Positions 1 through 8,451 of a stretch of DNA of 54,366 nt are shown here, piece by piece; the first letter of the stretch is position 1, and each line of letters starts with the position of its first letter. Origin of the DNA: Gammaproteobacteria bacterium (lineage in GTDB: Bacteria > Pseudomonadota > Gammaproteobacteria > Steroidobacterales > Steroidobacteraceae). Made by a program: the position numbers and the translations under genes. The notes beneath the pieces were generated by a model. The model ran no database searches, was not told the DNA's origin, and saw nothing but the letters and a program-made list of their open reading frames with translations. The stretch covers positions 1-54,366 of the forward strand of contig JAATEY010000025.1 in the NCBI GenBank assembly GCA_015655465.1, written 5' to 3'.

Positions 1-213
1 ACCAAGGCCTGCACGCGCTGCGTGATCACCACCATCGACCATGTGAGCGGTGAGCGCACCGGCGACGAGCCGCTGCGCACGCTCAGGAGTTACCGTTTCG
101 ATGCCGCGCTGCGCGGCGTGGTGTTTGGCCGCAATGCCTACGCCACGGTCGGTGTCGGCACCACCTTGCGCCGCGGCGATGCCGTGCAGCTGCTGCAGAT
201 GTTGCCGCTATAA
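1..213 (+). CDS. MOSC domain protein, C-terminal part (5' truncated by window edge)
   Basis: The frame is open from the first base and stops with TAA at 211-213, so only the last 70 or so residues are present. They read [20 protein letters not shown], then EPLRTL, then a [13 protein letters not shown] stretch and a final [10 protein letters not shown]. This order (RCxxTT, EPLRTLxxYR, FGxN, GD) is typical of the C-terminal MOSC domain of YcbX-type proteins. In that family the conserved Cys helps bind a molybdenum cofactor or sulfur, often in N-hydroxylated base reduction. The substrate cannot be told from this fragment. The next gene starts 11 bases downstream, so the two may be co-transcribed. 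Confidence 0.8.
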   Translation, partial: TKACTRCVITTIDHVSGERTGDEPLRTLRSYRFDAALRGVVFGRNAYATVGVGTTLRRGDAVQLLQMLPL

Positions 214-224
214 TCAGGGTCATC

Positions 225-755
225 ATGGAACGCACAATCGAACGCCTGTTCTTCGCCAGCCGCTGGTTGCTGGCGCCCGTTTACCTTGGCCTGTCGTTGG
301 CGCTGATCATCCTGGGCTACCAGTTCTTCACGGAGCTGTTCCATGCGTTCCAGCATGTGATCGGTCCGGATGCCAAGGAAGCCGAGATCGTGCTTTCGCT
401 GCTGGCGCTGGTCGACCTGTCGCTGGTGGCGGGCCTGATCGTGATGGTGATGTTCTCCGGCTACGAGAACTTCGTTTCCAAGATCGACATCGATGAAGCT
501 GCCGGTGGCGACAAGCTCGGCTGGCTGGGCAAGCTGGATGCCGGCACGCTGAAGATGAAGGTGGCCGCCTCGATCGTGGCCATCTCGTCCATTCACCTGC
601 TGCGCAAGTTCATGGAAGCCGAGCACATCGAAAACGACAAGCTGATGTGGTACGTCATCATCCACATGACCTTCGTCTTTTCGGCCGTGCTGATGGGTGT
701 GCTCGACCGTATTTCCGGCGGCGGGCATCGCGCTGCGCATGGTGCAGACGCCTGA
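225..755 (+). CDS. YqhA family (UPF0114) inner-membrane protein
   Basis: 176 residues, the usual length for this family. It opens with [20 protein letters not shown], a hallmark start of UPF0114/YqhA proteins. There are about four hydrophobic segments, near residues 15-37, 58-80, 105-125 and 140-158, with a charged loop between the second and third. The family is widespread in proteobacteria and has no established function. The start follows the MOSC gene stop by 11 bases, which suggests co-transcription. A short hairpin (GCTGGT, 6-base loop, ACCAGC; 763-780) follows the stop but has no T-run. Confidence 0.88.
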   Translation: MERTIERLFFASRWLLAPVYLGLSLALIILGYQFFTELFHAFQHVIGPDAKEAEIVLSLLALVDLSLVAGLIVMVMFSGYENFVSKIDIDEAAGGDKLGWLGKLDAGTLKMKVAASIVAISSIHLLRKFMEAEHIENDKLMWYVIIHMTFVFSAVLMGVLDRISGGGHRAAHGADA

Positions 756-1006
756 CCTCAAAGCTGGTATTTCCACCAGCAGTACCTGCACAAGTTCTCC
801 AGCCAGCCGTCTACAGGTCTTTCTCGAAAGACGGCGAGGTACTCCACTCCGGGGGATTGACGTACGTCCGACTGGGGAAAGCGACGGTGCCTGAGTGCTA
901 TGGCGTTAAAGAATTTCCCCAAATTGGGCAGATATTCGAACGGCTGGAGGGGTTGGGTGGCATATAATTGCCCGCACCGTCCCGAGCTTCGTCCAGGAGC
1001 GATGTC
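756..1006. other. Intergenic stretch with no recognised gene
   Basis: No coding frame here resembles a protein I know. It holds a small hairpin at 763-780, an inverted repeat GTCTTTC-TC-GAAAGAC near 819-834, and a consensus -10 element just before the toxin-antitoxin pair. Confidence 0.5.
963..968 (+). promoter_or_regulatory. Consensus -10 hexamer TATAAT before the toxin-antitoxin pair
   Basis: A perfect TATAAT lies 39 bases before the antitoxin ATG. No good -35 lies 16-18 bases upstream; TTCGAA at 935-940 is too far. It may be a real promoter whose -35 role is filled another way, or chance. Confidence 0.4.
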
Positions 1007-1210
1007 ATGAGCACGGCAGCCAAAGGTATCCAGCAGAAGGTTCACGAGTTGGCCGAGCAGCTTCCCGAAGATGCGACCTGGGAGGACGTGATCGACGAAG
1101 CGCGCTTTCGCAGGGCTGTGGAAGCGGGAATCGCTGCCGCTGATCGCGGTGCGTTCGCGTCGGAAGGTGAAGTTCAGGCAGCCTTCGCCAAATGGGGCGT
1201 GAAAGTTTGA
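1007..1210 (+). CDS. Antitoxin of a RelE/ParE-type toxin-antitoxin pair
   Basis: 67 residues from the ATG at 1007, preceded by CCAGGAGCG as ribosome binding site. The sequence has a helical, acidic first half (KVHELAEQLPEDATWEDVID) and a second half with RRAVEAGIAAADRGA and EVQAAFAKW. This is the pattern of small antitoxins that sit directly before RelE/ParE toxins: they wrap around the toxin and repress their own promoter. The longer frame from 968 has no ribosome binding site. The stop TGA overlaps the toxin start, so the pair is translationally coupled. Confidence 0.75.
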   Translation: MSTAAKGIQQKVHELAEQLPEDATWEDVIDEARFRRAVEAGIAAADRGAFASEGEVQAAFAKWGVKV

Positions 1211-1488
1211 GGGTTCGCTGGACCCGACCCGCGCTGGCGGATTTCGTCGAAACCCAGGAATACATCGCCAGCGAGAATCCAGATACTGCGGCTCGAATTG
1301 CGGAACGCATCTGGCAATCGGTTCAGCATCTGGCGACCTACCCGCATGCAGGCAGGGAGGGCCATGTTTCCGGGACTCGTGAATGGCTTGTCAGCGGAAC
1401 GCCGTATTTGGTGGTCTACCGCATTCAGATGGATGACGTTGAAATTCTGCGTTTGTGGCACGGTCGCAGGGATTGGCAGAACGCATAG
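1207..1488 (+). CDS. Type II toxin, RelE/ParE family
   Basis: About 93 residues if read from the TTG at 1207, which overlaps the antitoxin stop as TTGA; an ATG at 1192 would add five residues and overlap more. The order is RWTRPALADFVETQEYIA, then ARIAERIWQSVQHLATYP, GREGHVSGTREWLVSGTPY, LVVYRIQMDDVEILRLWHGRRDW. This is the ParE/RelE fold, with the conserved G-R, the P-Y-x-V-x-Y strand and a C-terminal H-x-RRDW. Members either cut mRNA on the ribosome or poison gyrase; the C-terminal motif fits the ParE-like branch. The frame is intact, so the system is probably functional. Confidence 0.85.
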   Translation: MRVRWTRPALADFVETQEYIASENPDTAARIAERIWQSVQHLATYPHAGREGHVSGTREWLVSGTPYLVVYRIQMDDVEILRLWHGRRDWQNA

Positions 1489-1554
1489 CCGGTCTACCGC
1501 TCACGCTGCCGCAAGCCGCCGGCGGTTGACGCCGAGTTGGTGGCCGCCGTCTGG

Positions 1555-3822
1555 TCAATCGCCGGGCGCTGCCGGCCCGCGTAACCAGCGACCGCGTGCC
1601 ACCAGCCACAGCAGCACCACCAGCAGCAAAAACGGCAGCATCGAAAGCAGGTCGGCATGCGGCCCTTCGAAGAACGGATTGCTGTTGGTGGCCCAGCGCT
1701 GCAGGGTGGCGTCGAAGTCGCCCGTCACGCCGGCGAGGAAGGCGATGACAATGCCGGCGATGGCGCCACCGGCGATATAACCGGATGCGAACAGCACGCC
1801 GGGGCCGCGATCGGTCATGGCTGCAAACTGCGTGTCATCCAGCGCCAGCGCTGCGGGTTCCCTGCGCTTCTTGCGGTCGATGTAATAGCGGATCAGGCCG
1901 CCGATGAAGATCGGCGTGGTCGACGAAATCGGCAGGTACACGCCGACGGCGAAGGCCAGCGAGGGCACGCCGGAAATTTCCATCAGCAGCGCGATCATCG
2001 CGCCGATCAGGATCAGGTCCCAGGGCAGTTCGCGATCGAGGATGCCCTTGATGATGTAGGACACCAGCGTGGCCTTCGGTGCATCGAACTTGCGCACTTC
2101 GGTGCCGTCGGGGCGGGTGTTGTGCACGCCGTTGATGCCGGGGTCCACCAGCCATACGGCACGGCCGCTGTCGTCCACCAGGTATTTGCCGGCCGGTCCG
2201 CCGACGAGGTCGGTCTTGTGCCAGACGTGGTAACTGGCGGTGTCGTCCTTCGCCTGCACGCCGGCCAGCGATTCGCGTTTTTCACCGAGCGTGCCGGGGT
2301 TGGTGCCGAGCCCCTGCGGCGCCACCTGCGCAATGGGCACATACACCGTGGCGTTTTCATTGAGCTTGAGCAGGATCGGGCCCATCAACACGGCGGAAGC
2401 GAATGCCCCGAACAGGATGGCAATCTGCTGCAGTTTCGGCGTGCTGCCAACCAGGAAGCCGGTTTTCAGATCCTGCGAGGTGGTACCGCCGTTGGAGCAG
2501 GCGATGCAGACGATGCCGCCCACCGACAGCGCCGTGATGTAGTACGCGCCACCGGTCCAGCCGACGATGAGGAACACCAGGCAGGTGAGCATCAGCGTGG
2601 CGATGGTCATGCCGGAGATGGGGTTGGAGGTGGAGCCGATCTCGCCGGTGAGACGCGACGACACCGTGACGAAGAATGCGCCGAGGATGACGATGAGCAG
2701 GGCGCCCAGCAGGTTCATGTGCAGCGAGGGTGCCAGCATGATCAGCGCCAGCAGCACCAGCACGCCGATGCCCACGAACTTCAACGGCAGGTCCTGGTCG
2801 CGGCGGTCGGTGCTGGCCTTGCCGGCGCGCGCGGCGGCCGCATCGCCGAACCCCTGCCTGATGGAGCCCGCGATCAGCGGCAGCGAGCGGATCAGGCTGA
2901 TGATGCCTGCTGTGGCCACCGCACCGGCACCTATATAAAGGATGTAGGCGCTGCGGATGGCGCCCGGCCCCATTTCGCCGATGGGCACGGTGCCCGGCGC
3001 GATGATGCCCGGCACCTTCGAGCCGAAGAACATGATCATCGGGATCAGCACCAGATAGGTCATGAAGCCGCCGGCGAACATCATGGCCGCAACGCGCGGG
3101 CCGATGATGTAACCCACGCCGAGCAGCTCCGGCGAAACTTCAGCAGCGATGGAGCCACCTTTCAGCGGTGCGCCGAATGCAACGCCGGGCGCATCCCGCC
3201 AGCCCTTGAAGGCCACGTTCAGGGCCTTGTACGCAAGGCCGATGCCGAAGCCGGTGAAGATGGTGCGCGCGCTGATGCCGATGGCCTGGGTATCGACAGC
3301 CGCCGGGTCCGCGGCCGCGCGCGATTCTTCCGACGCGCCGGCCTTCAGCACTTCGGCGCAGGCGGTGCCTTCCGGATATTTCAGCACACCATGCTGCTTC
3401 ACGATCAGCGCACGTCGCAGCGGAATCATCATCAGGATGCCGAGCAGGCCGCCCAGCACGGCAACGAGCAGCACGCGCGTGAGTTCCAGATCGAAACCGA
3501 GGATGAGGATGGCAGGCATGGTGACGCCCACGCCGAAGGCGATGGACTCGCCGGCAGAGCCCGCGGTCTGCACGATGTTGTGTTCCAGGATGTTGGCGTC
3601 GCGCACGCGCAGCTTCGACAGCAGCCGGAACAGCGTGATGGAAATGACCGCCACCGGAATGGAGGCGCTGACCGTGAGGCCGACCTTCAGCACCAGGTAG
3701 AGCGAGGAGGCGCCGAAGATGACTCCAAGAATGGTGCCGGTGATCACGGCGCGCAGCGTCATCTCGGGCAGGCGCGTCTGCGCAGGAATATAGGGCCGGT
3801 GTGCCAGCTTCTCGGTATCCAT
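1555..3822 (-). CDS. OPT family oligopeptide transporter
   Basis: 755 residues starting ATG GAT ACC GAG. The protein is almost entirely hydrophobic, with about 15 predicted membrane segments. The start (LTLRAVITGTILGVIFGASSLYLVLKVGLTVSASIPVAV-like region, residues 20-60) and the YPEGTACAEVL motif near residue 145 are diagnostic of the OPT family, which imports small peptides or metal chelates by proton symport. A hydrophilic insert at about residues 512-590 interrupts the membrane core and is probably a periplasmic or cytoplasmic loop. Ends with a short tail after WLVARGRWLRGP. The hydrolase gene upstream on the same strand ends only 9 bases before its start, so the two likely form an operon. 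Confidence 0.92.
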   Translation of the reverse strand: MDTEKLAHRPYIPAQTRLPEMTLRAVITGTILGVIFGASSLYLVLKVGLTVSASIPVAVISITLFRLLSKLRVRDANILEHNIVQTAGSAGESIAFGVGVTMPAILILGFDLELTRVLLVAVLGGLLGILMMIPLRRALIVKQHGVLKYPEGTACAEVLKAGASEESRAAADPAAVDTQAIGISARTIFTGFGIGLAYKALNVAFKGWRDAPGVAFGAPLKGGSIAAEVSPELLGVGYIIGPRVAAMMFAGGFMTYLVLIPMIMFFGSKVPGIIAPGTVPIGEMGPGAIRSAYILYIGAGAVATAGIISLIRSLPLIAGSIRQGFGDAAAARAGKASTDRRDQDLPLKFVGIGVLVLLALIMLAPSLHMNLLGALLIVILGAFFVTVSSRLTGEIGSTSNPISGMTIATLMLTCLVFLIVGWTGGAYYITALSVGGIVCIACSNGGTTSQDLKTGFLVGSTPKLQQIAILFGAFASAVLMGPILLKLNENATVYVPIAQVAPQGLGTNPGTLGEKRESLAGVQAKDDTASYHVWHKTDLVGGPAGKYLVDDSGRAVWLVDPGINGVHNTRPDGTEVRKFDAPKATLVSYIIKGILDRELPWDLILIGAMIALLMEISGVPSLAFAVGVYLPISSTTPIFIGGLIRYYIDRKKRREPAALALDDTQFAAMTDRGPGVLFASGYIAGGAIAGIVIAFLAGVTGDFDATLQRWATNSNPFFEGPHADLLSMLPFLLLVVLLWLVARGRWLRGPAAPGD

Positions 3823-3831
3823 GTTTCGAGC

Positions 3832-4722
3832 CTAGCCTGTTTCTTGTTGCAGCAATACCCGTAGCAGCGCCAGCAGCGCAATTGGCTGGCTGATCGGCAG
3901 GTGATGGTGGCTGCAGGGAATGCCGGTGACCGTGCGCACATTGGGCAGGCAGTGCGCCAGCAACGCGGCCCGGGCCGGGGTCACCACCTGGCTTTCCTCG
4001 CCGTAGATGAAATCCACCGGGGTCTGCAGATCCTTCAGCACCTCGCTGTCATCGACGCCGGGTGCATTGCCGCGATTCTGGAACAGGCGCGAAACGTTCT
4101 CGTCGAATGTCCATACCCAGCCGTCTTCTTCCCTGCGGAGGGAGGCCTGCGCCATGTGCTGCATGGCGATTGCCGGCGCCGGCTCCACCGGGCGCAGCAG
4201 GAACCGGCTGAGGATGGTGGCTTCGTCCGGGTAGCGCTTCTTCGGGCGCCAGTCTTCATCGAAGCCACGCAGCGGGTCACTGACCGAGCCCAGCCGCGAG
4301 TCGACCACGATGGCACGCTTGAAAAGCCCGGGGTGCAGGGCGCAGGCATGGAGCAGTGCCCGGCCGCCAAAGCTGTGGCCGATGGCGCTGCAGCCGCCGA
4401 TGTCGGTGGCATCCACGATGCCGGCGATTTCATCGTGGAACTGCGCGTGGCTGTAGTCGGGCCGGTATTCGCTGTCGCCCATGCCGCCAAAATCAGGGGC
4501 AATCACGCGGTAGTGCTCGGCCAGCCAGGGCGCGATGAAATCCCACCAGTGCGCATGGGCCAGGAAGCCGTGCAGCAGCAGCAGGGCGGGCGCATCGGCA
4601 GGGCCCGGCCATTCCAGATAATGCATGCGGATGCCGGCAATCCGCGCATGGCGGGACTTGCCCGGACGGGCGACCGAACGCGCGACAAAGGCGTTGAAGG
4701 ATTGCTGGAGCGGGTCGGTCAC
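3832..4722 (-). CDS. Alpha/beta hydrolase
   Basis: 296 residues with a GTG start at 4722. The oxyanion-hole segment LLLHGFLAH lies at about residues 48-56, the nucleophile elbow GHSFGG at about 115-120 (Ser117), and a late CSHHHLPI segment near 268-274 supplies the catalytic His. The DFGGMGDSEY strand is typical of epoxide-hydrolase/haloalkane-dehalogenase-like esterases. The substrate is not evident. There is no signal peptide, so it is cytoplasmic. It precedes the OPT transporter on the same strand by 9 bases and may act on an imported substrate, but that is only inference from position. Confidence 0.85.
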   Translation of the reverse strand: MTDPLQQSFNAFVARSVARPGKSRHARIAGIRMHYLEWPGPADAPALLLLHGFLAHAHWWDFIAPWLAEHYRVIAPDFGGMGDSEYRPDYSHAQFHDEIAGIVDATDIGGCSAIGHSFGGRALLHACALHPGLFKRAIVVDSRLGSVSDPLRGFDEDWRPKKRYPDEATILSRFLLRPVEPAPAIAMQHMAQASLRREEDGWVWTFDENVSRLFQNRGNAPGVDDSEVLKDLQTPVDFIYGEESQVVTPARAALLAHCLPNVRTVTGIPCSHHHLPISQPIALLALLRVLLQQETG

Positions 4723-4770
4723 GCGCGGCCTCGTTGACAGTACGCAGGCGAAGGTAGTGTAGTTCCGGCG

Positions 4771-6261
4771 ATGTTGCGCGAAAAACTCTTCATTGCCGCA
4801 CTGCTGCTTGCAGGTGCCCAGCCGTTGCAGGCTGCCGAGCCACAGCTGGTGCCGACGCCGCGGGCCAGGGTGCTTGCCATCAGTGCCACCAACCGGCCCT
4901 TTCTGGCGGCGGCAAGGTCGCAGCAGCCGGTGGATCTGGCAGCGCGTGGTTATGTGGAGAGCGAGCTGCTGGTGAGCGGCTATGCCAATGTTTATGACTG
5001 GGCTGCTGCCGGCAGCAGGGAGCTTGCGGTCCGCAATGCCAACCAGCCCTATGCCACACGCATTCTCGTGCGCCGTCCGCGGGATGCGCGCAAGTCCAGC
5101 GGCAGGGTGATCGTCGAGTTGCTGGACCCTTCAGGCCAGTACGACTCCGCGCCCCTGTGGGGCTTTTCATATGAACACTTCCTGCGGCGAGGCGATGTAT
5201 GGGTGGGCGTGACGGTGAAACCGGCGGCCGGGGCTACGCTGCGGAAATTCGACCCGGTACGTTACGCCGCGGTGGGTTTTGCATTCAAGCAGCCGGAAGG
5301 CTGCGCGGAGCCCAAGGATTCCGAAGACGGGCTGGCCTGGGACGTGATCGCGCAGGTCGGTGCCTTGCTGCGCAGTTCGAGCAAGGAGAATCCGCTGCTG
5401 GACCTCAATCCGCAGCGCCTGATTGCCGCGGGCTATTCCGGGAGCAGCGGCTACATCACCACCTTTGCCAATGCGCTGCATCGCAGGTTGCGGCTGGGTA
5501 ACGGCGCTCCGGTATTCGATGGCTATCTCCATGCAGCGGGCAGCATGGTGGTGACGCCCATCAACCAGTGCGCCGCGGCGCTGCCCGACGACGATGTGCG
5601 GCGCGCTGCCCTGCCGCGCGATGTGCCTTTCGTGAGCGTGATGACCGAGTCGGATTTCAACCGCGCGCCGGCCCTGCGTCGCGCCGACAGCGATGCGGAA
5701 CGCGATGTGTTCCGCCTGTATGAAATCGCCGGTGCCGCGCATTCCGGGCCGTTTGCGGCTGGAACTCCGGCGCCTGCCGACCTCGCCATTGCCGGACTCG
5801 ACCTGCCCGCCGGGACTCTGTGCCGCGAGCCGCGCAGCAATTTTCCGTTGGGGTATGCCTTCAATGCGATCTGGCAGCAGTTCGACGAGCTGCTGCTGCG
5901 CAAGCTGCCGATGGTCAGTGTGCCGCGGATTGAAACCGATGCCGCCGTGGCGCCCACGGTTGACGCCAACGGCAATGCCCTGGGTGGCTGGCGCCTGCCG
6001 CAGATCGAAGTGCCGCTGGCCCGTTACGCGGGTCGCAGCACGCCGGCGGACGACAGCGACCGGGCGCGCCGCGTCTGCGAAGCGACCGGGGCCATGCAGC
6101 GTTTCGATGCCGCGAAGCTCAAGGCGCTGTACCGCGACCGCAATGAGTACCTGCGCCGCTTCAATGCCGCGGTGGACCAGGCCGTGCTGGCGCGCCTGCT
6201 GGTCAAGGAAGATGCGGATGCGCTCAGGGCATCCTCGGCCCGCGCATTGCCGGCGTTCTGA
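4771..6261 (+). CDS. Secreted alpha/beta hydrolase domain protein (Abhydrolase_10-like)
   Basis: 496 residues. A signal peptide is clear: basic MLREK, a hydrophobic core, then AQPLQA-AEP cleavage near residue 22. The mature protein carries VIVELLDPSG near residue 115, a nucleophile elbow GYSGSSGY near 221-228 and a catalytic-His context IAGAAHSGPF near 318-327. This matches the large proteobacterial family annotated only as alpha/beta hydrolase domain, common in steroid- and terpenoid-degrading genera. The exact ester or amide cleaved is unknown. Transcribed divergently from the cytoplasmic hydrolase at 3832-4722, with only 48 bases between the starts. Confidence 0.82.
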   Translation: MLREKLFIAALLLAGAQPLQAAEPQLVPTPRARVLAISATNRPFLAAARSQQPVDLAARGYVESELLVSGYANVYDWAAAGSRELAVRNANQPYATRILVRRPRDARKSSGRVIVELLDPSGQYDSAPLWGFSYEHFLRRGDVWVGVTVKPAAGATLRKFDPVRYAAVGFAFKQPEGCAEPKDSEDGLAWDVIAQVGALLRSSSKENPLLDLNPQRLIAAGYSGSSGYITTFANALHRRLRLGNGAPVFDGYLHAAGSMVVTPINQCAAALPDDDVRRAALPRDVPFVSVMTESDFNRAPALRRADSDAERDVFRLYEIAGAAHSGPFAAGTPAPADLAIAGLDLPAGTLCREPRSNFPLGYAFNAIWQQFDELLLRKLPMVSVPRIETDAAVAPTVDANGNALGGWRLPQIEVPLARYAGRSTPADDSDRARRVCEATGAMQRFDAAKLKALYRDRNEYLRRFNAAVDQAVLARLLVKEDADALRASSARALPAF

Positions 6262-6374
6262 CGAGGGTCGGGCTCCGGCCAGGGACGCTGAAGGGCGCCT
6301 GCAACTCCGGGCGTCGACCGCAGAGGGCAGTTGGTGCAGAATGTCCGGCAAAATACCGGGTGGGGGGAATCGAA

Positions 6375-7433
6375 ATGAAGATGCTGCGTAGTGTCCTCGT
6401 CGGCGGCGCGCTGACGTTGGCAGGCTTTGACTTTGCGCTGGCCGCGCAGCCGGCCTGCGACCGTGCCTGCCTGGAAGGCTTCGTCGAGAAATATTTCGAT
6501 GCGGTGGTTGCGAACGATCCGAAGCTGGTGCCCATTTCGCCCAATGCGAAGTTCACCGAGGACGGCCAGCGGCTGCTGATCGGCGACGGGCTGTGGAATA
6601 CGGCCAAGGCCAAGGGCAAGTACCGGCTGTTCGTCACCGACGTGCCGGCGCAGCAGGTGGCGGTGCTCGCCACCATCCAGGAAGATCACAAGGATCCGGC
6701 GCAGTTCAGCGGCGCGCTGATCGCGCTGCGGCTGCGCATCGGCAATGGCCAGATCACCGAGATCGAGCAGATCGTGATCCGCGGCGCGGCCGACAACCAG
6801 AACCGCACCTACAACACCGTGGATGCCATGGCCACGAACAAGCTGTACCTCACGCCCGTGCCGGCCAGCGAGCGTGCCTCGCGCGCCGAGCTCATCGCAC
6901 AGGGCAACAAGTACTTCAGCGGCATGCAGCGCAACGATGGCAAGGGCGACTACAACTTCACCGATGATTGCGTGCGCAATGAGAACGGCGGGCAGTCCAC
7001 CATGGCGCCAGTGGCGCCGGGCCAGACAAAGCCCGACCCGAAGACGGCCAGCAGCTATTCGGGCACATGGACCTGCAAGGAGCAGTTCCAGTCCGGCCTG
7101 CTGCACTTCGTGAATCGCATCCGTGACCGGCGCTTCGTGGCAGTGGACCAGGAACGCGGCATCGTGTTCGCGTTCGGATTCTTCGACCACTCCGGTGGCG
7201 AGACGCGCAAGTTCAAGACTCCCGATGGTCGCGACATCGTTGGCGGCCCCGTGGTGCCGTACACCTGGGAGATCGCGGAGCTGTTCAAGATCGAGAAAGG
7301 CAACATCCGCAAGATCGATGCCTTCCTGCAGCGCGTGCCCTATGGCATGAACGCCGGCTGGAGCACCTGGGAACAGGGCATGTCCGACATTGCGCGCGAT
7401 GTGACCATGGAAGCGCCGACCTGGATCTTCTGA
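6375..7433 (+). CDS. Secreted protein of an unassigned paralogous family, copy 1
   Basis: 352 residues from the ATG at 6375, which has GGGGGGAA just upstream; the GTG at 6360 lacks a site. Signal peptide MKMLRSVLVGGALTLAGF, cleaved after ALA near residue 24. The mature protein starts QPACDRACLEGFVEKYFDAV, the CDRxCL motif shared by the family, followed by an NTF2/SnoaL-like half with VVANDPKLVPI and RLRIGNGQITEIEQIVIR. A second half has NRIRDRRFVAVDQERGIVFAF and ends FKIEKGNIRKIDAFLQRVPYG. I know no function. It is the most diverged of three tandem copies and probably heads a three-gene operon that ends at the terminator at 9498. Confidence 0.8.
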   Translation: MKMLRSVLVGGALTLAGFDFALAAQPACDRACLEGFVEKYFDAVVANDPKLVPISPNAKFTEDGQRLLIGDGLWNTAKAKGKYRLFVTDVPAQQVAVLATIQEDHKDPAQFSGALIALRLRIGNGQITEIEQIVIRGAADNQNRTYNTVDAMATNKLYLTPVPASERASRAELIAQGNKYFSGMQRNDGKGDYNFTDDCVRNENGGQSTMAPVAPGQTKPDPKTASSYSGTWTCKEQFQSGLLHFVNRIRDRRFVAVDQERGIVFAFGFFDHSGGETRKFKTPDGRDIVGGPVVPYTWEIAELFKIEKGNIRKIDAFLQRVPYGMNAGWSTWEQGMSDIARDVTMEAPTWIF

Positions 7434-7458
7434 ACCCCGATCCATACAGGGAAGGAAC

Positions 7459-8427
7459 ATGAACAAGACGAAACTCTCTGCGCTGCTCTGCGCAGCGGCA
7501 CTGTCTGCAGCCGGTGCCGCGCATGCCGCTGGCGCACCAGCCTGTGATCGCGACTGCCTGCTGAAGCTCGCCGACAGCTATCTGGCGGCGCTGGTGGCGC
7601 ACGATCCGTCGAAGGTGCCGCTGGCCACCGACCTCAGGTTCGTCGAGAACGTCAAGCGCATGAAGGCCGGAGAGGGACTGTGGAAGACGACCACCGGCGG
7701 ACCCACCGCATTCAAGGTCATCGTGCCCGACGCTTCGTCGCAACAGGTTGGCGGCATCGTGATGCTGCAGTCCGACGGCAAGCCGATGCAGGTCGGTTTC
7801 CGCCTGAAGCTCGAGAACGGCAGGATCACCGAGGCCGAGCACCTGCTCGCGGCACCGCGCGAAACCAGCATGGCGAACCTGACCACGCTGCGGCCGGCCA
7901 TTCCGCTGGAAGTGCCGTATGAATATGCCGACTCGCGCGGCCGGATGATCCACATCGCGAAGTCCTACTACGACGCGCTGGACAACAACAACGGCCATCT
8001 CGCGCCCTATGCGCCGGATTGCGAGCGTCACGAGAACGGCATGCGCACCGCGCCGAATGGCGGTCCGTCGCTGGCTGGTGCCGGCATTCCCGGCCAGGCG
8101 CCGCGCCCGGCCTCGCTGCTGGGCATGCAGGATTGCACCAGCCAGATGGATTCGAACACCTTCGAATACATCGAGCGGCTCGACAACCGTCGGGTGGACA
8201 TCGCCGACGAGAAGACGGGTCTTGCGCTGGGGCTTTCGCATTTCCGGCACAACCAGACGCAGAAGGAATTCAAGGTCCTCAACGATCCGGGGCGGTCGAA
8301 GATGTCGATGAGCATGACCATGGACCTGCCGGCGTTGCACATCTTCAAGATCTGGGGCGGCCAGATCCACGATATCGAGGCCATGGGATTCGGAGCGCCC
8401 GCAAATTCTCCCAGTGGCTGGGAATAG
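7459..8427 (+). CDS. Secreted protein of an unassigned paralogous family, copy 2
   Basis: 322 residues with a strong AAGGA site before ATG. Signal peptide of about 24 residues ending AHA. The mature start PACDRDCLLKLADSYLAALV carries the CDRxCL motif. Then come VPLATDLRFVENVKRMKAGEG, a QVGGIVMLQSDGKPMQVGFR strand pair, and a conserved central block YADSRGRMIHIAKSYYDALD. Further cysteines sit in DCERHENGM and MQDCTSQ. The C-terminus is FKIWGGQIHDIEAMG and ends GWE. The layout looks like two NTF2-type cone folds in tandem. Closest to copy 3 across its length, so the two arose by recent duplication. No enzyme motif is recognisable. Confidence 0.82.
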   Translation: MNKTKLSALLCAAALSAAGAAHAAGAPACDRDCLLKLADSYLAALVAHDPSKVPLATDLRFVENVKRMKAGEGLWKTTTGGPTAFKVIVPDASSQQVGGIVMLQSDGKPMQVGFRLKLENGRITEAEHLLAAPRETSMANLTTLRPAIPLEVPYEYADSRGRMIHIAKSYYDALDNNNGHLAPYAPDCERHENGMRTAPNGGPSLAGAGIPGQAPRPASLLGMQDCTSQMDSNTFEYIERLDNRRVDIADEKTGLALGLSHFRHNQTQKEFKVLNDPGRSKMSMSMTMDLPALHIFKIWGGQIHDIEAMGFGAPANSPSGWE

Positions 8428-8451
8428 GCCAGGGACCAGCAAGGAAAGACG

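Noticed and set aside
2055-2948. TGTAGG occurrences inside the OPT gene, and similar ones in the 23.9 kb, 47.1 kb and 47.9 kb genes
   Set aside because: Single half-sites within coding sequence, not paired and not near starts; the number is what base composition predicts.
1657-3864. 735-codon plus-strand open frame opposite the OPT transporter
   Set aside because: Its product is rich in His, Asp, Gln and Arg with no fold signature; it is the complement of a clear membrane protein in high-GC DNA.
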